64,000 nt of DNA from NCBI GenBank assembly GCA_016748015.1, contig JAAOMT010000226.1, forward strand, positions 287,250 through 351,249. Direction: 5' to 3'. The first letter of the stretch is position 1. Each line of letters starts with the position of its first letter. This document shows, piece by piece, positions 44,350 through 56,065 of this stretch. The notes below the pieces were generated by a model that was given only the letters and a program-made list of their open reading frames with translations, was not told the origin of the DNA and did no database searches. This DNA is from Geosiphon pyriformis (Eukaryota > Glomeromycota > Glomeromycetes > Archaeosporales > Geosiphonaceae). The translations under genes were made by a program, and so were the position numbers.

Positions 44350-45024
44350 ATGACTATTTCTCAAAATATTCAATAAATATCTCAAAAATTAATGCTAGCT
44401 TTAAAAACAATACTCGAATTATCTATCACTATTACAGAAAAACATATTAATTATACCCAAACAAAAATAGTTACCAATTTAGTCCCAAATTCACGAAAAT
44501 ATCACCCATATAAGAAGAATGCAAGAATTTATTCTGGAATTCACCTGCCAGAACTTTTAAAGCTTGCTTTAAGAGAAAACTTAATGCTCACTTCTATTAG
44601 TATTTCACCAAATGCTACTATTCAACAAAAACTTTAACTGTATCTTAACGAAAAAAACTACAACTATACTCCAATATATAGATATTTCTACATTGGAAAA
44701 ACACTTTACGAATGAAAATGAGAGCTTACAGCAGCAAATCTCACAAAAGAAGCTATTCAAAAACAACTCCACAATGAATTCAAAACAACAGCTAGATTTA
44801 CAAACAGTTATTATAAACTAAGAACTACTCTTAAACTTTATGACCTATTTCACATCTGTGAAAACGTCCTACAAAACCCAATTTTACAATCTTTGAAGAT
44901 TCAATACATTGGAAAGCTTATAGAACTGAAATTTCAACAATTTTCAGACCAAATTTCTTCAATAATTTTAGATTATTATCTGGAAATTACAGACAGTACT
45001 TGGACTTTAATGGAGCTTAGTCTT
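44350..45024 (+). pseudogene. A2 3' accessory ORF of unknown function
   Basis: It begins MTISQNIQ at 44350, with the main frame open at 44392-44637 (KLMLALKTILELSITITEKH, KYHPYKKNARIYSGIHLPEL). A shift near 44610 leads to LYLNEKNYNYTPIYRYFYIG and later HNEFKTTARFTNSYYKLRTT, YIGKLIELKFQQFSDQISSI, and ends TDSTWTLMELSLEEEVM over the polypurine tract. The length is about 225 residues. It is mostly polar and helical in look, with no signal peptide. It has no resemblance I know to env, movement or silencing proteins. It is conserved in place and order with A1. Confidence 0.62.
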
Positions 45025-45037
45025 GAGGAAGAGGTTA
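45025..45037 (+). promoter_or_regulatory. A2 polypurine tract
   Basis: GAGGAAGAGG at 45025-45034 sits three bases before the 3' LTR. It overlaps the last codons of the accessory ORF. Confidence 0.7.
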
Positions 45038-46019
45038 TGTTACCAGACAAAATTAGAGATATTATTTAGCATGAAATTATCTTTATAATCTCTATCATTA
45101 ATTAGCATATATTATCGTTTTAAATTATTACTTATTACATTAGCAAAATGTCCAAAATTATTATTTAATTAATAACCCAATTTGCACATAACATAAATGT
45201 AACCTAATTGTGATGATCAATCATGCAATACCCTGAACTATGTAACATTCAAAAAGTTTGCCAAAATTTGTAAAAATTTGCCGAAATAATTGATAGTTCA
45301 CTGAAATATCTAATAGTTCGCAGAAATAACTTGTAATTCACTGAAATGTATCTTTAGTTTAGCAAAATTGTAGAAAATAGCAAAGTTCAAGTTCATAGAA
45401 TAGTGTTACAACAAGTTGTATAAAAGTAGAGCTTTTTTCTTCGAAAAAATGTATCTTACTTCAGATTTAACAATTAGAATCATTTTTTATACACAAAAAC
45501 AAAATAGATATCAAATAATTCAAAAACCAAATTTTTTAAATTATTGCACTTAAAAAATTTTCAAAACCCAACTAACATTTTGAAATTGATTAGCTACCAA
45601 TTTCAATAAACTGTTAGTGACTCCAGACCTGGATTGAAAACAATTTCTTTGACAGAATTCAATTTTCTTTTACATTTCTTTTATTTTTCTTTTATTTTTT
45701 TATCATAATCATTAGGGTAACCTACAGACAAAATTTCTGTAGAAGAGTTGACTTTCACAGCAAAGTAATTAAATATTTTTAGTGAGCTTTCAAACGAGCA
45801 ATTCTTGGGAAAGAGTTGACATTTACTACAATGTAACTACACAAAGCAACTGGCATGGAATTGGCCATTCCACTTATAAGCCCAGCAGTTCAAATTATAG
45901 GAGATAATTTGAAGATAAAATTCAGTTATTGAAGATTCAAACACTTTCCATAGTCGTGAATTAACAGCATTACAACAAACATACAAGAGCTAAAAAGAGA
46001 CCAAAAACTTTTGGTAACA
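45038..46019 (+). repeat. A2 3' LTR
   Basis: It is 982 bp, TGTTACCAG to TTGGTAACA. It contains TTTGCCGAAATA-type boxes at 45250-45330, a TATAAAAG box at 45419-45426, the block GTGACTCCAGACCTGGAT at about 45617 and a CTTTTATTTTTCTTTTATTT tract. It is the intact version of the deleted 5' LTR. Confidence 0.92.
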
Positions 46020-46905
46020 CCAGAAACAAAAGCCATTTAAAGAGCAGATGCAAAATCTATTGCCAAATTTGTTCATCAAGATTTGATATATCGACATAGA
46101 TGTTTAAAAAAACTATTATCAGATCAAGAAACTCACTTTGTGAATAGAATATTAGCAGAATTAAGTCAAAGATTTGGAATAAAAAGACCATTATCATTAC
46201 CATACCATTTACAAACAAATGGGCCAGTTGAAAAGTTTAACAGAATATTGTATGAAGCCATTACCAAAATCAGCCAAGAAAACCAGGACAAATAGAATTT
46301 GGTTATATCATCAGTATTATTTGCTTATTGAACAATAAAGCAAGACACTACACAAGCAACACTATTTAAACTAGTATATGGTAGAACAGCAACATTACCA
46401 GTTAAAATAGAAGTCAAAACAGATCCAACAAAACCAATAACAAAAGAGAATTTCTAAAGAACATTGTTGAAAAGAACATATGACTTAATGGAAACACTAG
46501 AAAACAAATAGTGAAAAGCAGCTAATAATATCCGAAAGGCACAAGAGAAACAAAAAAAAGACATGATAACCAACTACCAGATAAACCAGTTGAATTCAAG
46601 ATTGAAGACAAAGTACTTTTGTATCATACCAAAGCGGAAAAACAATAAAGTAGAAAATTTGACACCAAATAGGATGGACCATTTCACATAGAAGAAAGTC
46701 TTAGAAATAGAGCTTATAAATTAAGATGGAACAACAAAATCTTAATCAAAGCAGCACTTAGTGATCAACTAAAACCATATCATCATATAATATTACTATC
46801 TACCAGTAATATTCTACAATTAGGAGTACAAAGAATACTAGTCCAACCAGATGAGATTCCATGAGATCTGGAACCAATCATAATCATTGGACCAAACACA
46901 TAAAA
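46020..46905 (+). pseudogene. B1 integrase, core to C-terminus
   Basis: It resumes B1 after A2: RADAKSIAKFVHQDLIYRHR, then LLSDQETHFVNRIL (second Asp, about 46115) and NGPVEKFNRILYEAITKIS (Glu, about 46218); 46083-46295 is open. The C-terminal part continues with VYGRTATLPVKIEV (about 46375) and, after a shift, DKVLLYHTKAEKQ and YKLRWNNKILIKAALSDQLK (about 46710). A last block, GVQRILVQPDEIP, DLEPIIIIGPNT, ends near 46903. Stops fall at expected Trp codons. Confidence 0.8.
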
Positions 46906-46929
46906 TTAAACAATAAAAAGAAGATATAA

Positions 46930-47606
46930 AGACATAGTAAACATGACAGAAGATTTCAGAAAAATGGAAATTACTGATAACATCCACTTACTAGCACAAC
47001 AAATCTTTTAACTAATTTAACAACAGAATATGGAAATTACTATCAATTAACAAACCATTCAATATTAAGATACCAGAAAAATACTCAAATACAAAAGTCA
47101 AAAGAAAACAGAAAACACTATTAACAAAATGGTTCTGAAAATAAAATTAGCAATAGAAAAACCAACAAGTGTTATCACATATCAAAAGTTGACCAAAGAA
47201 ACTTGGAAATAGTGGATACATGAATTTCCAAAGAACTTTGTTATTTCTACTTAGAATAATACTTGAATATTTAGAATTTATACATGGATAAAACAAAACA
47301 ATTATTCAACACAACAATACTTCAACAACTGAAACAATTTGTGGGAAAGAACAATTTGACTACACAAACAAGAGCTATCTATTGGCTACATACGGGATTC
47401 TAAGACAGATCAGAAATTTTACTTAATCCGAAATTGGACTCTATTACACTTAACCAAATGAAAAAAATAACCAACACCTAATTTGAAAAATTACAGAACA
47501 AGATAACTCAAGTAATTCTTAAAAAGGAAGTTCAAGAAATACTCAACAACAGAGAATTAGAGTTAGAAGATTTGAGAGATCTTGACAGAGCTCAATATTA
47601 AAAGGA
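46930..47606 (+). pseudogene. B1 3' accessory ORF of unknown function
   Basis: MTEDFRKMEITDNIHLLAQQ begins at about 46943, followed by QNMEITIN, QKKTENTINKMVLKIKLAIE (about 47101) and ISTQNNTWIF-like sequence, to about 47600. It sits at the same place as the A-family accessory ORF but I see no clear sequence similarity between them. No signal peptide or membrane span. Several TAG and TAA codons replace probable Gln and Trp. The decayed counterpart in C1 is at 48680-49350. Confidence 0.5.
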
Positions 47607-47614
47607 GGGAATAA
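47600..47614 (+). promoter_or_regulatory. B1 polypurine tract
   Basis: AAAAGGAGGGAATAA immediately precedes the 3' LTR. In C1 the same place reads AAAAAAGAAGATAA. Confidence 0.65.
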
Positions 47615-48505
47615 TGTTACTCATAAAACATAAAAAGTATATTAGTATAAATTAGCCAATCAAAAGTAGTCATATTATAATGTAGAATTCCAGAATTTCT
47701 CTCAAGAAGAATTGCAGAATTCCAAAAATTTCAGGATTCTCATACAAAAAAATTGCAAAATTTTAGAATTCTAAGATTCTACTAAAAAGAAATTACAAGA
47801 TTTTAGGAATTCCAAAATTCCTGGTGTGAAGAATTGAGAAATTGAGAAATTTCAATTATGTATATGTAGTAGTAGTACTAAAAGTAGAAAAGACAGAATT
47901 TTTTAGTTAAAGACCTCCCAGTTTAAATTTGATCTAAGCAATCTTTTAACATTACAAATATCAATAAATAATTATTTACTATTTCTAATTTCACTCTTTA
48001 CTATCAACACTTCATGTTGATAACAAATAATACTTAACCATACTGGAACAATAGCTCTTGATTATGGCTATTGACAAGATACTAACTTACAATTGCTTTG
48101 GCTTATTTTCTTTATTTTCTTTTGTTTTTTGTTTTTTATTTCATTTCTGTGATTTTATTGTTGTGTACTAATTGATTAAAAGAGAATAATGCACAAAATA
48201 CTGACATCAAAGTGACTGGTAAAAAACCCAGAAATAAGGGTAAAACATTCAATTAAGAATAGCTTACCAGAAGGAATACTGGTCATTACACTGAGAAAAA
48301 AATTGACAAAACTGCAGTTTTGGGAAGCTACAAATAAACACTATTGAATCTCTGTCCATTATACAAAGAACCCAATTAAAACCTTCAGATAACAATACCT
48401 TCAGATACAAACAACCTCCAGATAAAATTATCAACCAGAACATCTACCAAGCACCAAGTTACAGGTTTGTTATTTGATTTGAAACCCCAAATCACACCTG
48501 TAACA
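47615..48505 (+). repeat. B1 3' LTR
   Basis: It is 891 bp, TGTTACTCATAA to CCTGTAACA, paired with 19075-19972. The GAATTC-type palindromes and TATATGTAG box are present, with transitions relative to the 5' copy. Confidence 0.9.
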
Positions 48506-49368
48506 ACATGAAAATCGATTAAAACCATATTACAATATAGTATTATTATCTATCAAATATATTTTACAACTAAGAATACAACAAATACTAGTTTAATTAG
48601 ATAAAATTTTACAAAATCTAAAACCAATCATAATTATTAACACAAACACACCAAATTAATCTACAAAAATAATATATAAAAACATGATATATGTAACAAA
48701 AGCAATAATAAAAAGATAAAAATTTCAGATTACATTTACATAATAGCTTAACAATTATTTTAGATTATATATCAACAATAATTAGACATAGAAATTGTTA
48801 TCAATTACCAAACAATTTGCTATTAAAACACCAAAAAAGAAAAAAAACAAAAATTATTTTATATTAATAATCACAGAACCAAACAAAATACTGATCAGAT
48901 AAAGTTATAGAAAAAATAAAGAATACTTTTGGGAAAATACCAATGATAATCTTAACAGAGAAACTAACTAAAGAAAACTGAAAACTATAGATAAAATAAC
49001 TTCTAATATTATATTGTTTTTATCAATTGAAACAAAAACTGAATATTCAGGAATTATATATTGATAAAGCCAAAAGAATATTCAATTAAAAAATAGTACA
49101 ACAAATTAAAAAGTTTATTAAAAAGAAAACAAATTTTAGACTATATATTAAAACAATTTACTGACTACATACCATATTTCAAAATTATCCAGAAATATTA
49201 CAACACTAAGAAATAAAAACAATAACTGTTAACCAGTAAAAAAGAATGAACAACTCTTAATGTGAAGAAATAAGGAACAAAATTGAACAAACAGTATTAA
49301 AAAGAAAAGTAATAAACTTAATTTAAAATAAAAATTTCGACAAAGCTTAATATTAAAAAAGAAGATAA
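48506..49368 (+). pseudogene. C1 integrase tail and 3' accessory ORF remnant
   Basis: It resumes C1 after B1. The first 150 bases match the B1 integrase tail (LKPYYNIVLLSIKYILQL-like reading; then LEPIIIINTNTPN-like). From about 48680 it matches the B1 accessory ORF in order but with stops every few codons. The polypurine tract before the LTR reads AAAAAAGAAGATAA. Confidence 0.65.
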
Positions 49369-50291
49369 AATTATTCATAAAAAAAGTACAAGAAAAAAAA
49401 ATAGAAAAAATAGATAAAAAAATAGATCAATAAGAGAATAGTACTTAGCAAATGAGCATAATATCAAAAAATTATAACATATTACTCAACAATATGCACA
49501 TTGTCAATGAATTATAGTACACTGTTCAGCAATAAATACATAGTCAGAAAATCATGGCACATTGTTTAGCAATAAGCATATTGTCAAAGAAAATAAAGTA
49601 TATTGTTCAAAAAAATATAAGATCTTATATAACAAAAATTATGTATATATAGTGAGAATATTAGAAACAGAAAAAACAAAATTAATACCAACAATTAGTT
49701 AGAACTTATTAATTAACCAATATTTTTTTCTTTAAAAAATAGTTTTTTATAATTTAAAATAAAATCAAATTACATATTAATAAAATATTAATTATTATCT
49801 AAATCTATGTTATCATCACTTAATTAAGAAATATTAATTACTTCTATTCTATTAACACTTAACCACACTGGAACAATAGTTTTTAATTATAGTTATTAAT
49901 AGAATTTTTAATTTTTTTTTCTTATTTTCTTTTTATTTTTTTTTATTTTTTTTATTTTTTTTTATTTTGTTTGTTGTTTATTAATTGATTAAAGGAATTA
50001 AGTACTGAGTATTTGATGTTAAATATAATCTGATAAAAATTCCAGAAATAAAGATAGAAATTTAAAAATAGTTTATTAGAAAAACATAACTATTAAAATA
50101 AACTGGTTATTACACTAAAGAAAAAAATTCATAGAAAAAATTATTAATTAAATCTCTGTTTATTATACAAAAAACTTAACCAAAACTTTCAGACTCCAAA
50201 AATTTTCAGAAATTACCAATATTACTAACTATTGAGCATTAAGTTATAGATTTGTTATTTGTTTCAATATCTTAAATAAGCACTTGTAATA
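49369..50291 (+). repeat. C1 3' LTR
   Basis: It is about 923 bp. The left end is AAATTATTCAT (first two bases changed), the right end TTGTAATA (TAACA with C-to-T). The roughly 40-bp repeats are seen at 49455-49620 and the T-rich tract at 49908-49970. It is followed by the target duplication ACAG (50292-50295). Confidence 0.82.
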
Positions 50292-50295
50292 ACAG

Positions 50296-53200
50296 CTAAA
50301 AAATTAATATCCAAAACAAAATTTTCTTTTAATTTTCTTAATTATTTTAAAAACAAACAACCAATTTTAAAACAAAAAAAAATAAAGTAAAAAAAATTTT
50401 TTTTTGTTTTTATTATTAATATTAAATTTTTTATTAATATTAAATTTTTTATTAATTATTATAAATTTTTTAACACATATTTTATATTTGTTTTTATGTT
50501 TTTATTTTATTTACTATTTAATATAATATAACAAATTAAAAATTTAAAACTAGATATAAATAAAATATTTATAATATATAACCAGTCATTTAAATTAATT
50601 AAAACTATATTATTATTTAAACCAAAAAAAAAAACAAATATAATATATGTAAATTAAAACTTATAATATATACTTTAATAAAACTAAGTAAATATATTAT
50701 TATTTTTATTATATTTTATAAGTAAAATTCAAATATTATCTAATATAATACATCAAACTAAGTAATTTAAACTAAATATAAATTATGTATTTTTTTATAT
50801 AAGATTAATCACTTGGATTAATTAAAACAATATTATATATTTATACAGAAACTAATTTTTTAATACTTAAGAAAAAAAAATATATTTATATATACTAAAA
50901 CTAATTTTGAATGCTTTAATAATTTTAAGCAGCATAATTATACTACTAGATAACACAAACAAAAAATTATTAACAATAACAAGTCTAATCTTATTATATA
51001 AAATTAAATCTTTTTTTTATAAAAATTTAAAATAAACAAGCCAAATATTTAGCTTATATATTAATTCTAAATTATGCACAAAATTTACAAATTTTTTATT
51101 AGTAGTTTTAGTATTCTTAAAAACAAATAAAAACTTATAAAGCTAATTTTTAAAAACAAAATTTTTATATAAAGCAATATATATAATAATATTAAATAAA
51201 CATAAAAAAAGCAGTTAAAACACACATAATAATAATCTGTATAAATTAAATTCAGTTTTTAAATAGTTATATATATTTTAAATATGTTTTTATATGTTTC
51301 AACATTTATTTTACATAAAAAAAGTGGTTTAAAAATTCAATTTTATTATATTAAAAATACAAAGTATAATAATAATATTTATTATACAAATATTTACAGA
51401 TAACTATAAACAATTGATAATACAAGATTTTCATAAAATAAAAATATGTATTAATTATAACTTTGCTTATAAAACCAGTTGTTTTATAAAAATTAGATTC
51501 AATCAATATTTCTAATTAAATTAATATTTAAAATCTTAACAACAGACTTAATTTTTTAATAAATACAATAAACTACTTAAAAAATTTTATGAATAAAATA
51601 TTTTGAATTTTTTATTATAACCAAATAATTAATTATAATAAACTTTTTTCAAACATAGATCAAAAATACTGTATTTAAAAATAAAACAGTACTAACCAAA
51701 AAATTAGTTTTTTTATTGTTTAAAATACCAAAATAACTTTTAACTTTATATTAATTAATATATAGATTTTTTTTTAATAATATTTAAAATATGCTGTCAT
51801 TTAATTTAATAATAATTATAAAAGTTTAACAAAACTAATACCAATTTTAAAGAACATATATTCAAAACTATTTAGCTGTTAAAAAATATTTTAATTATAT
51901 AAAAAATAAAAATACATTATAATACTAATATAATAATCTGTAATTTAGCTATTATAAAAAAAATCAAACCAATTACTTTGATATTTATACTTAAATTCAG
52001 ATTTTTAAAAAATACTATAATACTAGTTTTCATATTAGTAATATTCAAATTGCTTAAAAAACCACCAATATAAATAAACAAATAAATTATATAAATATCA
52101 AGCAACTAATTACAAATCAAACTAAATTCAACCAAATTTAATATATTTAAAAACTGAAAATTAATAGTTAAAAATAAGTCAATATTATAAAAAATTAAAC
52201 TGTTTAAAAACTTAGTTGCCAAAATAAACTACTTAAAAATTAAGTCTTGAGAGTTTAATTTTTTTTAATATATAAAAGTTTTCTAGCTAAAAACATTTTT
52301 ATTTTTGTTATGTAATTGTTTAATAAAAACAATATTAAACTATTTAAGTAAATAAAACATTTTTAAAAAAGTTAAGTTATCTAAAACTATTAACATTAGA
52401 GTTTTACTTAAAAATCAAAATACAGAACACAAAAAGTTAACCAAAAACAAATTACAACCATGAAAAATTTTAATCATATTAATCAAAAAATTGTTAATAA
52501 AGTTGATATTAAAACAAACCAAAAAACATGTAAAAAAAAACCCAATTTAAAATTTGAAAATTCAAAGATCTATAATTAAACAGTTAGTTCAAAATATTAT
52601 TAATATTAAAAAAATTCAATAATAAAGTCAATTTGTATTTAATTTGTATCTGTTTAAAAAATTTTAAGCTATGTAAAAAAAGTAATAGATTATATTACTT
52701 AAAAAATCTAAAAACAAACTAGATTTTAATTTTAAATTCTTTCAAATCAAAGTATTTTATTTATTGTACATACTAATTAAAATAAAGTTCAACTAAGTCC
52801 TATAACTAATGATAAAATATAAAATTACTAAAACAAAATAAAAAAATTATTTATTTAAAATAAATTTTCTTAATATTATATATTATATTATCAAATAAAA
52901 TAATAACAAATTATAAATTAACAAATAAATAAAGCTATTTTTATTAATTAAATTATATTTAAATAAATTAATTTTTATTTAAATTTATATAATTATATTT
53001 TATTATAAAAATTAATAAATAAAGTATATATAAAATTAATTAGTTTTAATATACAAATATAATATTATCAAAAATAATTTGTTTTTTATATTAATTTTTA
53101 AAAACAAATTTTTGCTTAATATTATATATAAAGAGTTATTAAAAACTCTAAATAATACTACTTAAAAAACTAAAAAAAATACAATATAATAATTAAATGA

Positions 53201-53539
53201 AAAAATTTTTATATTTATTTAAGTATTAAATAATTTAATTAAATATTTATATTATTAATATACAAAATACATAATTTGAAAATTTGATCTTATTATAGTA
53301 AATATATAAAACATTAAATAAAATTTGTTGTATAATTTTTTTTAATTATTATTAACAACTTTTTATAAATTGTTTTTATTATATATTTACTTATAAAATC
53401 TATTATATGTAAATTAAAATAAAAAATTTTTTCTTTTGTTAATCTTTTGGCCATAATAAAAGCATAAAATTATCGAAAAAATAGCTTTTCTTTCCTTCTT
53501 TTTTTTTTGTTATAATAGAACTAATAAACTTTTTTGCTA
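50296..53539. other. A+T desert, no gene recognised
   Basis: This is almost pure A and T with long homopolymer and TTAA or ATTA runs. I can find no reading frame that resembles a protein. By analogy with 62577-63540, where a Ty3 relic is just recognisable at a similar composition, it may be retrotransposon DNA eroded beyond recognition. That is inference only. A 62-codon frame at 51917-52105 (minus) shows no motif. Confidence 0.5.
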
Positions 53540-53559
53540 GTAATTTTGATTTAAATTCG

Positions 53560-55170
53560 GCTGGTTTAAAAACCTGCTTAAATACTAATAAAAAACATAT
53601 AGAAAATGTCTATTTTTGTAATATATATTACAAAAAACCAAAAAAATTTGTTATAAATATTGGTATAGTTAACTTGTCTACTGGCTTTTTAAGACTTAAA
53701 AATATTAGTAAGTCTGGTAAAAAGTCTGTAGTATTTTTGAAAAGCAAAATTAGCAGTGAAACTAGTAATATTAGTAATCTGTTAAATATAGAAAATATAA
53801 AAAACATAATTGCTAAAGAAACTAGTTATGTAGATTTAAATACTTTAGTAGTTAACAATAATATAAATAATATAATACTATAAAAAACTTATATTTAAAC
53901 ATATATATTAGATGATCTACCAAAAACTTTTTTATTTATGGATTTAAGCAATGACAAAAATGATTTAATGCTTCCATTATCTAAGTTTAATGACTTTAAA
54001 CAATTTTTATTGGTCAAATTATGTGTCTTGAAAAAATAGAGTTTTAATTTGGCAAAATTTTTTGTGTTAGATATTAAGTTTTCTGTTGTGCTTAAAAAAA
54101 CTTTTGGTAATAAATTATTAAATATAAAAAAAATTTATTATTATGTTGATAGTTTTGAGAAAATATTAACTTTTTCAAAATTTTTAGGTATTATTAAATC
54201 ATTTTTTATATTTGAATTAAACTTAAATAAAACTAAAAAATTGGCTATTTGTAAAAAAATCTTGGTCAATAATAATATTAGAAAAATAAACAATTATATG
54301 AATTAAGAAGTAATTGTTAAGAAAATTTTAGTCAATTTTTCTAAATTGGTTGTAAAATTAGTTTTTTTAAAATTTAAAAAAATTATGTCTATCAAAATAC
54401 AGCTTATTGGTCTTTGACAAAAAATCTTAGTGAAATTAAAATTATTAAAAATTGCTGATTTGGTTGTTTTTAAATAGTGTGTATTTATGAAAAAAATTTT
54501 TGTTTGTATGACTAAAATAATGAATAACAAACAAACATGAGTGTTTAAAAATTTTTATTAGATTTTGTTATATACTTTGCCAGTTAATACTATTGCTCAT
54601 AATTTTTCTAATTTGTTGAAATTATATGATAAAAAAACTTGCTCTATTGGTCACAATCCAAATTTATATATGTATAACAAATTTTTTGTAGTTTGTTTTA
54701 TTGATAAGACATTAAAAAAGCTGTTATTGGTTTTACCTTAGTTTTTAAGAATATTAATTTGTATTAGACTGGTCTTTTTTTGTCTGTTGTGCTTAGTCTA
54801 AACAATTTGGTTATGTTTTTAATGTGTATTTAGTAGATAAAAATTTAAGTGATTACAGTAAACAAATAATTAATTTTCAGAATCAGATTTGTTTAATAAA
54901 TATATATATAAAAAACAAGCACCAATTGCTTGTCCAATTTTATTTGGTAAAAAGATTTATGCTCAAATTGTTAATAGTTTTATTTTTTATGTGATGTCTT
55001 TGGTTTTTTTTGGTGCTAGTTTATTTTTGAATACTAAACTTTTTTTGTTGATTTTTTTGAAAATAAATAATAAGTTTGCTGCTTTTGAATGCAGTCTTAT
55101 TAACTTTGCAAAGCAAGTCAACAAGCTGGCTAAAAGAATAAATATACTTGAACTAATAGTTTTTTAGCTT
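53560..55170 (+). pseudogene. LINE ORF1-like protein remnant
   Basis: It would bind element RNA. Open pieces are 53674-53883 (STGFLRLKNISKSGKKSVVF, then SNLLNIENIKNIIAKETSYV), 54049-54306 (AKFFVLDIKFSVVLKKTFGN, KLAICKKILVNNNIRKINNY) and 54889-55167. Between them the frame continues through stops: VKLVFLKFKKIMSIKIQLIG at about 54353 looks like part of an RRM fold, and LLYTLPVNTIAHNFSNLLKL at about 54566 follows. A knuckle is expected near 54790; it now reads CA, stop, SKQFGYVFNVY, with His and Cys changed to Tyr. The assignment rests on order and general similarity. Confidence 0.6.
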
Positions 55171-55639
55171 AGTCCTAAATATTAATTATTAATAATCTCT
55201 TTATTACAAATTAAGAGACAGATATAGTAATAAGTAAAAATTTAAGTACAGTTATTAATAGTAAAACTATTGCAAAAACAGTATTTTTAAATTTGCCAAT
55301 AGTTTCTAAGTTAAAAAACAATATAATAAGTCTTTTTAATATAGTCATAAATTTTTTAGCCAAAGTGAACAATTTTAGTTTAAGTTTAAGATCTTATCTA
55401 TCTAAATAATTAATTTAGTCTAAAAAATTGCTATGTACAATATTAGAGATATCAATGTTTTTACTAAGTAGAAAAATATTGTTTATTGATATATTAATTC
55501 AAATAATATGATTTTTATTATTATAAAAACTAAATTAAAATTTAATATTAAGCCTTTAAATCATAAATAAGTTCAAAACAATACAAATTTTTACATCTGA
55601 TTTGAACAAAAGTTTTCTTAATATTGAAATAATTATTGC

Positions 55640-56065
55640 TATGAACAATTTTTTGGCTTGTTATGTCTTAAAAGTTTAAACAAAATTATTTTAATTTGTC
55701 TTCTATTTGAAAATAAACTTTTAGTAAAAATTTTAAAATTGTATCCTGGTGTTTTTGCTAACATTAAATTTGAGCAAACATTAAAAATTAATTTTTTTAT
55801 TGTTAAAGCAGTTAATTTTAATACTTTTGTGGTCTTGGGTAGAAATTTTAATAAAAATAAATCCAAAAAAAGTGCAAATTTCAAGTTTTGTTTAAATTTG
55901 AATTTGGTCAATGTATTTAATAAATATTTATTAATTAAAACTTCTATTTGATGCAATTTTAGAGGTGTTAAAAAGATGTTAAATTTTATATTTGTGAACA
56001 AAAATCTGGTATCTGCAGTTGCAAATCATAAAATTAATATAAATTATAAAACAGTTATATTTAGT
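55640..56065 (+). pseudogene. LINE AP-like endonuclease remnant
   Basis: It would nick target DNA to prime reverse transcription. Readable pieces are LLVKILKLYPGVFANIKFEQ (about 55719), INFFIVKAVNFNTFVVLGRN (about 55788) and FNKNKSKKSANFKFCLNLNL (about 55846). The conserved GDFN box of this endonuclease family reads GRNFN, with Asp to Asn. After a stop replacing Trp, CNFRGVKKMLNFIFVNKNLV matches the xxRGxxKxIDFIxVS stretch, again with Asp to Asn. The activity is lost. Confidence 0.7.

Larger units (their letters stand above)
36453..46019 (+). mobile_element. A2: dUTPase-bearing Ty3/gypsy retrotransposon nested in B1 integrase
   Basis: Its LTRs are 36453-37164 (712 bp) and 45038-46019 (982 bp), with perfect TGTTACC and GGTAACA ends. 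The duplication CCAG is at 36449-36452 and 46020-46023. It is the same family as A1, with a 271-bp deletion in the 5' LTR and a 44-bp deletion in the protease. Its dUTPase, RNase H, integrase N-terminus and RT thumb have long open stretches, making it the least decayed copy. It is still not autonomous. Confidence 0.93.
19075..48505 (+). mobile_element. B1: Ty3/gypsy LTR retrotransposon nested in C1, host of A1 and A2
   Basis: Its LTRs are 19075-19972 and 47615-48505. The flanks are ATAT (19071-19074) and ACAT (48506-48509), a 4-bp duplication with one C-to-T change in the left copy. Joining C1 across B1 restores a match to B1's own integrase C-terminus (CAGCAC, then ATTAAAACCATAT). The interior is 19973-23277, 33158-36452 and 46020-47614; A1 lies in its Cys-rich module and A2 in its integrase. 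Coding pieces are longer than in C1 but all contain stops. It belongs to the same family as C1 and is visibly younger. Confidence 0.9.
9802..50291 (+). mobile_element. C1: oldest Ty3/gypsy LTR retrotransposon, host of all nested copies
   Basis: C1 is the outermost element. Its LTRs are 9802-10732 and 49369-50291, and it is flanked by the 4-bp direct repeat ACAG at 9798-9801 and 50292-50295. The interior is 10733-19074 plus 48506-49368, interrupted by B1 and by a solo LTR at 15762-16789. The order of recognisable pieces is gag, retropepsin, Cys-rich module, dUTPase-like module, RT, RNase H, integrase and 3' ORF, collinear with B1. Almost every codon position that can change by C-to-T or G-to-A has done so in many places, and no domain is open for its full length. 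The edges are secure because both LTR ends and the target duplication agree. Confidence 0.88.

Noticed and set aside
24294-45024. Frequent in-frame TAG, TAA and TGA codons might mean a variant genetic code or stop readthrough.
   Set aside because: All three stops occur, at Trp, Gln and Arg positions alike, and together with Asp to Asn and His to Tyr changes. Transition mutation explains all of this; a recoded stop would stand for one amino acid.
44392-45024. The A-family 3' ORF might be an envelope gene.
   Set aside because: There is no signal peptide, no membrane anchor and no cleavage-site-like stretch; the sequence is polar throughout.
53430-53520. Possible tRNA or small RNA gene just before the LINE.
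   Set aside because: No cloverleaf or B-box-like sequence could be made out; the stretch is low-complexity.
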